Source: Pseudomonas borbori (GTDB taxonomy: Bacteria > Pseudomonadota > Gammaproteobacteria > Pseudomonadales > Pseudomonadaceae). Taken from it: a DNA stretch of 64,000 nucleotides. This document shows positions 57,564 to 64,000 of this stretch, piece by piece; position 1 is the stretch's first letter; every line of letters begins with the position of its first letter. The stretch lies in assembly GCF_900115555.1 (NCBI RefSeq), contig NZ_FOWX01000011.1, forward strand, positions 1 through 64,000, given 5' to 3'. The translations under genes were made by a program, and so were the position numbers. The notes under the pieces were generated by a model that saw only the letters and a program-made list of their open reading frames with translations, did no database searches and was not told the origin of the DNA.

Positions 57564-58253
57564 TCACCTCAGGCCGCAGAATGCGGCGATGGCCTCATAG
57601 GTTTGCGGTGTGCTGGTCAGCAGGGCGAAGAGCAGCAGCCACAGCCCCAGCAGGTAATGCCAGTAGATGGCGCAGAGTTCAACGCTGCCGGCGAGCCGCG
57701 CCAGGGGCGCGTGGCGCAGGAACTTGCCCAGAGTTCTGCCCCAGGCCACCAGGCCGCCCAGCAGGTGCAGGCCGTGCAGGCCGGTGAGCAGGTAGAAGAA
57801 GCTGTTGGCCGGGTTGCTAGCGACGAAATAGCCCCAGGCGGCGAATCGTTGCCAGACCCAGAGCTGGCCGAGCAGAAAGGCGATCGCCAGCACCCCGCCC
57901 AGGCCGAAGCCGGCCAGCGTCGCCTGCGCATGGCCCCGCCTGGCGGCCACCCGCGCCCATTGCAGGGCGATGCTGGCGCCTACTAGCGCCGCAGTATTCA
58001 GCCAGAGCGCGCCGGTGTGGGCCAGGGGCGCCAGCGGCTCGGTCAGGGGCAGCCAGTCGGGTACCTGCGCGCGGATGATGAAGGCGACCAGGAACAGCAG
58101 GAACAGCGAACTGACCACCACCAGCAACAGGCGCAGGCCGACTTTCGCGGTGTGTGCCCTGTCCACTCCGGCAGGGCTGGGGCTACCCGCGCCGGGATGC
58201 CAGCTGCCACTGGGGTCGATGCTGTCGGTGTTTCTCAGGAGCAGCCGGTTCAT
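57564..58253 (-). CDS. Second subunit III-like protein of the oxidase operon
   Basis: 229 aa, also of the subunit III fold (FFYLLTGLHGLHLLGGLVAWGRT, ELCAIYWHYLLGLWLLLFALL) but diverged: the conserved Glu of the QAFEW motif is replaced (QLWVWQRF). So the operon carries two subunit III genes, one normal and one altered. Overlaps coxA by four bases (ATGA). It may be an extra structural subunit or an assembly partner. Confidence 0.85.
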   Translation of the reverse strand: MNRLLLRNTDSIDPSGSWHPGAGSPSPAGVDRAHTAKVGLRLLLVVVSSLFLLFLVAFIIRAQVPDWLPLTEPLAPLAHTGALWLNTAALVGASIALQWARVAARRGHAQATLAGFGLGGVLAIAFLLGQLWVWQRFAAWGYFVASNPANSFFYLLTGLHGLHLLGGLVAWGRTLGKFLRHAPLARLAGSVELCAIYWHYLLGLWLLLFALLTSTPQTYEAIAAFCGLR

Positions 58254-60025
58254 GGTCGTTCACCCGTCGGCGCAGTCTTGGCGCCGCGTCGCCTCATCTG
58301 CTCGAGCTCCTCGGCGGACACCGTCTGCGGGACGAAGTCCTGCTCGATCCCCGGCACGCTGTAGTCATAGGCCCAGCGGTGCACCACCGGCAGCTTGGCG
58401 CCCCAGTTGCCGTGTACCGGCGGGGTCTGCGGCGTCTGCCATTCCAGGCTGGTCGCTTGCCAGGGGTTGCCGCCGGCGGCTTTGCCGTTGAACGCACTCC
58501 AGAACAGGTTGAACAGGAACAGCAACTGGGCCACGCCGACCGTCAGCGCGGCGACGGTGATGAAGGCGTTCAGGTCCTGCGCCGACTGCGGAATGAACGC
58601 GTAGTCCTCGTAGGCGTAGTAGCGCCGCGGCATACCGAGGAAGCCCAGGTAGTGCATGGGAAAGTAGATGGCGTAGGTGCCGAGGAAGGTGATCCAGAAG
58701 TGCAGCTTGCCCAGGCGCTCGTTCATCATCCGCCCGGTGATCTTCGGGTACCAATGGTAGATGGCGCCGAACACCACCAGGATAGGCGCGACGCCCATGA
58801 CCATGTGGAAGTGGGCGACGACGAAATAGGTGTCCGACAGCGGGATATCCACGATCACGTTGCCGAGAAACAGCCCGGTCAGGCCGCCGACCAGGAAGGT
58901 GAGGATGAAGGCCAGGGCGAACAGCATGGGCACGGTCAGGTGGATGTCGCCCTGCCACAGGGTCAGCACCCAGTTGTAGACCTTCAGCGCGGTCGGCACC
59001 GCGATGATCAGGGTGGTGGTGGCGAAGATGAAGCCGAAGTAGGGGTTCATGCCGCTGACATACATGTGGTGCGCCCAGACCACGAAGCTGAGTACGCCGA
59101 TGGCGACTATCGCCCAGACCATCATGCGGTAGCCGAAGATGTTCTTGCGGGCATGGGTGCTGATCAGGTCGGAGACCAGGCCGAAGGCGGGCAGCGCGAC
59201 TATGTAGACCTCCGGGTGGCCGAAGAACCAGAACAGGTGCTGGAACAGGATCGGGCTGCCGCCCTGGTGCTCCAGCGACTGGCCCAGAGAGATGATCGCC
59301 GGCATGAAGAAGCTGGTGCCCAGCAGCTTGTCGAACAGCATCATCACCGCGCTGACGAACAATGCCGGGAAGGCCAGCAGAGCCAGGATCGAGGCCATGA
59401 AGATGCCCCAGACCGACAGCGGCATGCGCATCAGGGTCATGCCGTGGGTGCGCGCCTGCAGCACCGTGGTCACGTAATTCAGGCCGCCCATGGTGGCGGC
59501 GACGATGAACACCGCCAGCGACACCAGCATCAGCACGATGCCCCATTCGGTGCCCGGGGTACCCTGGGTGATCGCCTGCGGCGGGTAGAGCGTCCAGCCC
59601 GCGCCGGTTGGGCCGCCGGGGGCGAAGAAGCTGGCGAGCAGGATCAGCACCGAGAGCAGGTAGAACCAGTAGCTGAGCATGTTGACGTAGGGGAAGACCA
59701 TGTCGCGCGCGCCCACCATCAGTGGGATCAGGTAGTTGCCGAAGCCACCGAGGAACAGGGCGGTCAGCAGGTAGATGACCATGATCATGCCGTGCATGGT
59801 CATCGCCTGATAATAGGCGCCGGCGTCCATGAACCCGATGCTGCCGGGGAAGCCCAGCTGCAGGCGCATCAGGCCGGACAAGACCAGGGCGATCAGGCCG
59901 ACGAAGATCGCCGTCAAGGCATACTGAATGGCTATGACCTTGTGGTCCTGGCTCCAGATATAGCGGGTCAGGAAGCTCTTGGGTTGGTGTAGCTCCTCTG
60001 TTTCGACCTGTTCCGCGTAGGCCAT
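58250..60025 (-). CDS. coxA: Cytochrome c oxidase subunit I (aa3-type)
   Basis: 591 aa, twelve membrane helices. Haem and CuB ligands appear in MTMHGMIMV, GHPEVYIVALPAFG (with the A1-family D-channel Glu), WAHHMYVSG and VAHFHMVMG; the proton-channel GNYLIPLMVGARDMVFPYVNMLSYW is present. Catalytic subunit reducing oxygen. ATG 60025 has GGAGG eight bases upstream; GTG 60028 is possible. Confidence 0.95.
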   Translation of the reverse strand: MAYAEQVETEELHQPKSFLTRYIWSQDHKVIAIQYALTAIFVGLIALVLSGLMRLQLGFPGSIGFMDAGAYYQAMTMHGMIMVIYLLTALFLGGFGNYLIPLMVGARDMVFPYVNMLSYWFYLLSVLILLASFFAPGGPTGAGWTLYPPQAITQGTPGTEWGIVLMLVSLAVFIVAATMGGLNYVTTVLQARTHGMTLMRMPLSVWGIFMASILALLAFPALFVSAVMMLFDKLLGTSFFMPAIISLGQSLEHQGGSPILFQHLFWFFGHPEVYIVALPAFGLVSDLISTHARKNIFGYRMMVWAIVAIGVLSFVVWAHHMYVSGMNPYFGFIFATTTLIIAVPTALKVYNWVLTLWQGDIHLTVPMLFALAFILTFLVGGLTGLFLGNVIVDIPLSDTYFVVAHFHMVMGVAPILVVFGAIYHWYPKITGRMMNERLGKLHFWITFLGTYAIYFPMHYLGFLGMPRRYYAYEDYAFIPQSAQDLNAFITVAALTVGVAQLLFLFNLFWSAFNGKAAGGNPWQATSLEWQTPQTPPVHGNWGAKLPVVHRWAYDYSVPGIEQDFVPQTVSAEELEQMRRRGAKTAPTGERP

Positions 60026-60066
60026 CACGTCATCCTCCGGGTGAGGGTTGAGTGCATATTGGCGGC

Positions 60067-61530
60067 TTAGGGTGCTGCTCCCGGTGTGCTGTCGCCTTCG
60101 CCGGCGCTGGACTTGATCAACGCGAGCAAGGCGTCGAGTTCATCATCGGTCAGGTCGAAGGCCGGCATGACCGGGGTAAAACCCTTGACGATCACCGCGC
60201 CGGGATCGCGAATGGATTCCTTGAGATAGGCCTCGTCGACCTCCACCGAGCTACCGTCGGCAAGGGCCTGGGTCTTGCCGTACAGACCCCGCCACGTTGG
60301 CCCGACGCCCGGCTTGCCATCGAGGCTGTGGCAGGTCAGGCAACCGAGGGAACCGGCCAGTTGCCGACCCTGCGCCGCCAGGTCATCGGCGGTTGCCGCT
60401 GCGCCGGTCGGGGCCTGTTGCTCTGGCGTCGCGCCGCTGAGCGACTTGATCAGGGCGAGCAGCGCATCCAGTTCCGCCTGATTGAAAGTGTAGGCCACCA
60501 TGACCGGCGGATAGCCTTGCACCAGCTTGGCCTTGGGCTCGCGGATCGATTCGATCAGGTAGGCCTCGTCGACCTGCACGCTGCTGCCGTCGGCCAGCCG
60601 CTCGCTGCGGCCATACAGATCCTTCCAGCTCGGGCCGAGGCTGGCGCTGCCATCCAGGCTGTGGCAGGCCAGACAGCCATGGTTCTGCGCCAACTGGCGG
60701 CCCAGCTCCAGCACGCTTTCGCGGCTGGGCTTGGCGGCGCTACTCAGGGTCTGGGCAAAGGTCGGCTGGCTGTTCAGCCACTGCTCGAAGGCCGCAGGCT
60801 GCTCGACGATCATGCTGCCGCGCATATTGTAGTGGGCCAGGCCGCAGTACTCGGCGCAGAGCACGTCATAGCTGCCGAGTCTGGTCGGGGTGAACCAGAA
60901 GTAGGAGACCATGCCGGGCACCATGTCCATCTTGCTGCGGATCTGCGGGACATAGAAGTTGTGCAGCACGTCCTTGGAGCGCAGCAGCACCTTCACCGGC
61001 CGATCGAGCGGCAGGTGTACCTGATTGTTGCGGATCAGCACATCGTCCTGCCCGGCGGGGTCGTTGGGGTCGAGACCGAGGGGATTGTTGCTGCCGATCC
61101 ATTTCACGTCCGACTTGCCCAGTTGGCCATCCTGGCCGGGAAAGCGGAAAGACCACTGCCACTGCTGGGCGACCACTTCCATTTCGTGGGCGTCTGCCGG
61201 AACCCGGACGAAGTCGTGGTAAACCACCAGGCCAGGCGCGAGCAGGCCGATGATGCCGACGCTGGTGATGCCGATCAGCCACCATTCCAGCTTCTTGTTT
61301 TCCGGCTGATAGGCCGCCCGGCGCCCCTCTTTATGGCGGTAGCGGATGATCGCCAGTGCCATGAACAGGCTGACGGCAACGAAGAACAGACCGGTGATGA
61401 GCAGGGTGATGAGCAGGGCGGCGTCTATCGAGCCCCAGTTGGACGCCGCTTCCGTCGCCTGCCAGGGACTCAGTACGTGGAACAGTACCGATGCGACGAC
61501 GATGAGCACCAAGACAATTGCAAATACCAT
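60067..61530 (-). CDS. coxB: Cytochrome c oxidase subunit II with two fused cytochrome c domains
   Basis: 487 aa. Three N-terminal hydrophobic segments (1-20, 36-62, 84-107), then the CuA cupredoxin domain with ligands His190, Cys225, Glu227, Cys229, His233, Met236. Two class I c-type domains follow: CLACH (286-290, Met344) and CLTCH (397-401, Met455). Most caa3 enzymes have one. The two domains are very similar (HSLDG, LADGSSV-VDEAYL, DALLALIKS), so one copied the other. The start overlaps the promoter-proximal end of the operon. No ctaG or haem A synthase gene is adjacent. Confidence 0.93.
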   Translation of the reverse strand: MVFAIVLVLIVVASVLFHVLSPWQATEAASNWGSIDAALLITLLITGLFFVAVSLFMALAIIRYRHKEGRRAAYQPENKKLEWWLIGITSVGIIGLLAPGLVVYHDFVRVPADAHEMEVVAQQWQWSFRFPGQDGQLGKSDVKWIGSNNPLGLDPNDPAGQDDVLIRNNQVHLPLDRPVKVLLRSKDVLHNFYVPQIRSKMDMVPGMVSYFWFTPTRLGSYDVLCAEYCGLAHYNMRGSMIVEQPAAFEQWLNSQPTFAQTLSSAAKPSRESVLELGRQLAQNHGCLACHSLDGSASLGPSWKDLYGRSERLADGSSVQVDEAYLIESIREPKAKLVQGYPPVMVAYTFNQAELDALLALIKSLSGATPEQQAPTGAAATADDLAAQGRQLAGSLGCLTCHSLDGKPGVGPTWRGLYGKTQALADGSSVEVDEAYLKESIRDPGAVIVKGFTPVMPAFDLTDDELDALLALIKSSAGEGDSTPGAAP

Positions 61531-61673
61531 GTGTTTTGCATCCTGTTCCTGTCGCGCACTGGCTCCACAAACATCCTGCCAAACAGCAATGTCGAATAGA
61601 TCGTCAATTCGGCCAGCGATTCATCCCGTGTCGCGCCTGGCCCGGTTAGCGGGTCGACGAGCAACGCTGGGGC

Positions 61674-61681
61674 AAGTATAG
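61674..61681 (-). promoter_or_regulatory. Sigma-S-like -10 element of the oxidase operon
   Basis: CTATACTT on the - strand (context CCCTATACTTGCC), 145 bp before the coxB ATG, the same octamer as at 55763. RpoS control of aa3 oxidase is known in P. aeruginosa. Confidence 0.5.
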
Positions 61682-61748
61682 GGGAGGAAAAGTCCCGCTG
61701 CCCAAGTCGCCCGCAGGGGGGCCGGCGAGGGCTCGTCGGTCGGCCGGA

Positions 61749-61778
61749 TTGGCTCTCTGCCGGTGCAGCACCTATAAA
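61749..61778 (+). promoter_or_regulatory. Sigma-70-like promoter of the transsulfuration genes
   Basis: TTGGCT-18 bp-TATAAA (followed by TTAA), 58 bp upstream of the ATG. Acceptable spacing and a good -10. Confidence 0.5.
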
Positions 61779-61835
61779 TTAAGGCGTAATCCCGACTGGG
61801 CAATGCGATCGACTGGGTCGCGGAGGGCCAAGACG

Positions 61836-63200
61836 ATGTCCGCCAATCCCTTGCTCGACATGATCGGCAACACACCGATTTTGCCGCTGACCCACCTCGA
61901 CACCGGCCCCTGCCAGCTGTTCGTCAAGCTGGAAAACCAGAACCCCGGCGGCTCGATCAAGGACCGCATCGCCCTGACCATGATCGAGGCCGCCGAACGC
62001 AGCGGCCAGCTGCAGCCGGGCGGCACCATCATCGAGGCCACCGCCGGCAACACCGGCCTGGGCCTGGCCCTGGTCGCCGCGCAGAAGGGCTACCGCATGC
62101 TGCTGGTGGTGCCGGACAAGATGAGCCGCGAGAAGATCTTCCACCTCAAGGCCCTCGGCGCCGAGGTGCGCCTGACCCGCTCGGATGTCGGCAAGGGCCA
62201 TCCCGACTACTACCAGGACCTGGCGCGCAGCATCGCCGCGCAGACCCCGGGCGCCTTCTATATCGACCAGTTCAACAACCCGGCCAATGCCTGGGCCCAC
62301 GAGAGCGGCACCGGTCCGGAAATCTGGCGGCAGATGGAACAGCGGGTCGATGCCGTGGTGGTCGGCGTCGGCTCCGGCGGCACCCTCGGCGGCCTGACCC
62401 ATTTCTTCCAGAAGGTGGCGCCCCGGGTCGAGATGGTCCTGGCCGACCCGGCAGGCTCGGTGCTGGCCGACTACGTGGAGACCGGCCGCTTCGGCGCGGC
62501 CGGCAGCTGGCTGGTGGAGGGCATCGGCGAGGACTTCGTGCCGAGCATCGCCGACTTCGCCCTGGTCAAGCGCGCCTACCGCATCTCAGATGCCGAGAGC
62601 CTGCACACCGCGCGCCTGCTGCTCAAGGAGGAGGGCGTGCTGGCCGGCTCCTCGTCCGGCACCCTGCTGGCCGCCGCCCTGCGCTACTGCCGCGAGCAGA
62701 CCAGCCCCAAGCGGGTGCTGACCTTCGTCTGCGACAGCGGCAACAAGTACCTGTCGAAGATGTTCAACGACTACTGGATGATCGACCAGGGTCTGATCGA
62801 GCGGCCCAAACAGGGCAACCTGCGCGACCTGATCGCCCGGCGCTACGACGAAGGCACCACCGTCACCTGCAAACCCGACGAGACCCTGGCGGCGGTGTAC
62901 GGGCGCATGCGCTTCCACGACATCGACCAGGTACCGGTGATGGAGGGCGATCAGGTGATTGGCCTGATCGACGAGTGGGACCTGCTGCGCGCGGTCAAGG
63001 ACGCCCCCGCGCATTTCCAGCTGGCGGTGCGCGAGGCCATGGTCAGCAAGCTGCAGACCCTCGACCCGGACGTGCCGCTGGAGCGCCTGCTGCAGACCTT
63101 CGACGAGGGCCATGTGGCGCTGATCGTCGAACAGGGCCGCTTTCTCGGCCTGATCACCAAGAGCGATGTGCTCAACCTCTGGCGCCGCACCCTGCGCTGA
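61836..63200 (+). CDS. Cystathionine beta-synthase (PLP domain plus CBS pair)
   Basis: 454 aa. Fold type II PLP enzyme with PLP Lys42 (GGSIKDRIA), the TAGNTG phosphate-side loop, and GVGSGGTLGG. A CBS-domain pair occupies about 335-450 (IDQVPVMEGDQVIGLIDEWDLL; HVALIVEQGRFLGLITKSDVLNL). The CBS tail distinguishes it from plain cysteine synthase and matches the P. aeruginosa enzyme. Makes cystathionine from homocysteine and serine. GGAGG lies before the ATG; the frame is open upstream but without a site. Confidence 0.9.
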   Translation: MSANPLLDMIGNTPILPLTHLDTGPCQLFVKLENQNPGGSIKDRIALTMIEAAERSGQLQPGGTIIEATAGNTGLGLALVAAQKGYRMLLVVPDKMSREKIFHLKALGAEVRLTRSDVGKGHPDYYQDLARSIAAQTPGAFYIDQFNNPANAWAHESGTGPEIWRQMEQRVDAVVVGVGSGGTLGGLTHFFQKVAPRVEMVLADPAGSVLADYVETGRFGAAGSWLVEGIGEDFVPSIADFALVKRAYRISDAESLHTARLLLKEEGVLAGSSSGTLLAAALRYCREQTSPKRVLTFVCDSGNKYLSKMFNDYWMIDQGLIERPKQGNLRDLIARRYDEGTTVTCKPDETLAAVYGRMRFHDIDQVPVMEGDQVIGLIDEWDLLRAVKDAPAHFQLAVREAMVSKLQTLDPDVPLERLLQTFDEGHVALIVEQGRFLGLITKSDVLNLWRRTLR

Positions 63201-63213
63201 TGGTCGCTTCGTA

Positions 63214-63256
63214 GGATGGGTCGGGCCGCGTAGGTTGAGCACAGCGATACCCATCC
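63214..63256. repeat. Inverted repeat between the two transsulfuration genes
   Basis: GGATGGGT (63214-63221) and ACCCATCC (63249-63256) flank a GC-rich spacer; a dispersed Pseudomonas palindrome type. It lies in the 97-bp gap and has no T run. Confidence 0.6.
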
Positions 63257-63297
63257 GGCCTTGGCCGCGCCCGGACTTGATGAATACAGGAGCCAGC

Positions 63298-64000
63298 ATG
63301 AGCGAATTCGAAACCCTGACCGTGCACGCCGGCTACGAGCCGGACTGGACCGGCGCGGTGATGCCGCCGATCTACGCCACCTCGACTTTCCGCCAGCAAT
63401 CGCCCGGGGTGCACGCCGGCTACGAATACGGGCGCAGCCAGAACCCCACGCGCCAGGCGCTGGAACGGGCCATCGCCGAGCTGGAGGGCGGTGCCCACGG
63501 CTATGCCTTTTCATCCGGCCTGGCGGCCTGCGCCACGCTGCTGGAGCTGCTGCCGGCGGGCAGCCACATAGTCGCGGTGGACGACCTCTACGGCGGCACC
63601 TACCGCCTGTTCGAGCGGGTGCGCAAGCCCGACGCCGGCCTGCAAATCAGCTACGTCCCGGCCGATGCCGACACGGCCACCCTGGCCGCCGCGCTCAGGC
63701 CCGAAACGCGGATGATCTGGGTCGAGACCCCGACCAACCCGACCCTGAAACTCTGCGACCTGGCCCAGGTCGGCCAGCTCGGTCGCGCCCGCGGCATCCT
63801 CACCGTGGCCGACAACACCTTCGCCTCGCCCTACCTGCAACGGCCGCTGGAACACGGCTTCGACATAGTCGTGCACTCGGCGACCAAGTACCTCAACGGC
63901 CATTCCGACGTGATCGCCGGGCTGGTGGCTATCGCCGACCGCGCCGAACTGGCCGAGCAGTTGAGCTTCCTGCAGAACTCGGTAGGCAGCATCCTCGATC
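63298..64000 (+). CDS. Cystathionine gamma-lyase/synthase family enzyme, cut at the window edge
   Basis: 234 complete codons are visible; the 3' end lies outside. Cys/Met-metabolism PLP family: [43 protein letters not shown], and PLP Lys197 in [13 protein letters not shown]. With the beta-synthase upstream it is most likely the gamma-lyase that yields cysteine from cystathionine (reverse transsulfuration); gamma-synthase is possible. AGGAG lies before the ATG. Confidence 0.88.
   Translation, partial: MSEFETLTVHAGYEPDWTGAVMPPIYATSTFRQQSPGVHAGYEYGRSQNPTRQALERAIAELEGGAHGYAFSSGLAACATLLELLPAGSHIVAVDDLYGGTYRLFERVRKPDAGLQISYVPADADTATLAAALRPETRMIWVETPTNPTLKLCDLAQVGQLGRARGILTVADNTFASPYLQRPLEHGFDIVVHSATKYLNGHSDVIAGLVAIADRAELAEQLSFLQNSVGSILD

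Larger units (their letters stand above)
61531..61835. other. 305-bp divergent region, coxB (-) / cystathionine beta-synthase (+)
   Basis: Contains a sigma-S-like element for coxB (61674-61681, - strand) and a sigma-70-like pair for the synthase: TTGGCT (61749-61754), 18 bp, TATAAA (61773-61778). The rest is GC-rich with no gene. Confidence 0.5.

Overview
The window is chromosomal DNA of a Pseudomonas-like gammaproteobacterium. Coding density and GC are high throughout, and the block ppsR/ppsA, alpha/beta hydrolase, rraA, cmaX-crfX-cmpX-sigX-oprF, cobA, nitrate reductase, nirD-nirB, kinase, nitrate transporter follows the order I remember for PA1769-PA1783 of P. aeruginosa. OprF here has no cysteine and a propionate (prp) operon sits beside this block, so it is probably a non-aeruginosa Pseudomonas. 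The species cannot be fixed by eye. No rRNA, tRNA, CRISPR, transposase or phage gene was seen.

Layout. 1-12.4 kb: cellulose. bcsG (phosphoethanolamine transferase) on + converges on a - strand operon bcsR-Q-A-B-Z-C, with a FleQ-box-like dyad upstream of bcsR. 12.7-20.3 kb: a flavin reductase-like protein, an MCP, a MoxR-DUF58-TgpA (transglutaminase) operon and a CHAD protein. The CHAD gene ends inside a 148-bp terminal-inverted-repeat element that also supplies the stop codon of the convergent gene for a periplasmic binding protein. 22-23.8 kb: a PQQ alcohol dehydrogenase with the Asp that marks lanthanide-dependent enzymes. 24.2-27.3 kb: a coupled trio of retropepsin-like periplasmic protease, transglutaminase-like/7TM membrane protein and ATP-grasp ligase. 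27.6-36 kb: the 2-methylcitrate operon prpR-prpB-prpC-acnD-prpF-prpD with two TGTCGACA operator candidates. 36-41.4 kb: ppsR/ppsA, a hydrolase and rraA, with a tandem 66-bp hairpin repeat after ppsA. 41.4-45.4 kb: the cell-envelope stress locus cmaX-crfX-cmpX-sigX-oprF. 45.4-55.2 kb: nitrate assimilation (nasA transporter, PP2C-kinase fusion, nirB-nirD-nitrate reductase-cobA). 55.9-61.5 kb: a small membrane protein and a five-gene aa3-type cytochrome oxidase whose subunit II carries two c-type haem domains. 61.8-64 kb: reverse transsulfuration (cystathionine beta-synthase and a truncated gamma-lyase).

How it works together. The strongest regulatory reading is in nitrate assimilation. Both the nasA and nirB transcripts start at sigma-54-like promoters and have leaders with two hexaloop hairpins (A at loop position 1, G at 4) whose second hairpin overlaps the 5' arm of an intrinsic terminator. 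This is the layout of ANTAR/NasT antitermination. Siroheme for NirB comes from cobA in the same operon. Two CTATACTT motifs, upstream of the oxidase operon and of the small membrane protein, look like sigma-S -10 elements. Many intergenic gaps hold near-perfect inverted repeats of several unrelated families.
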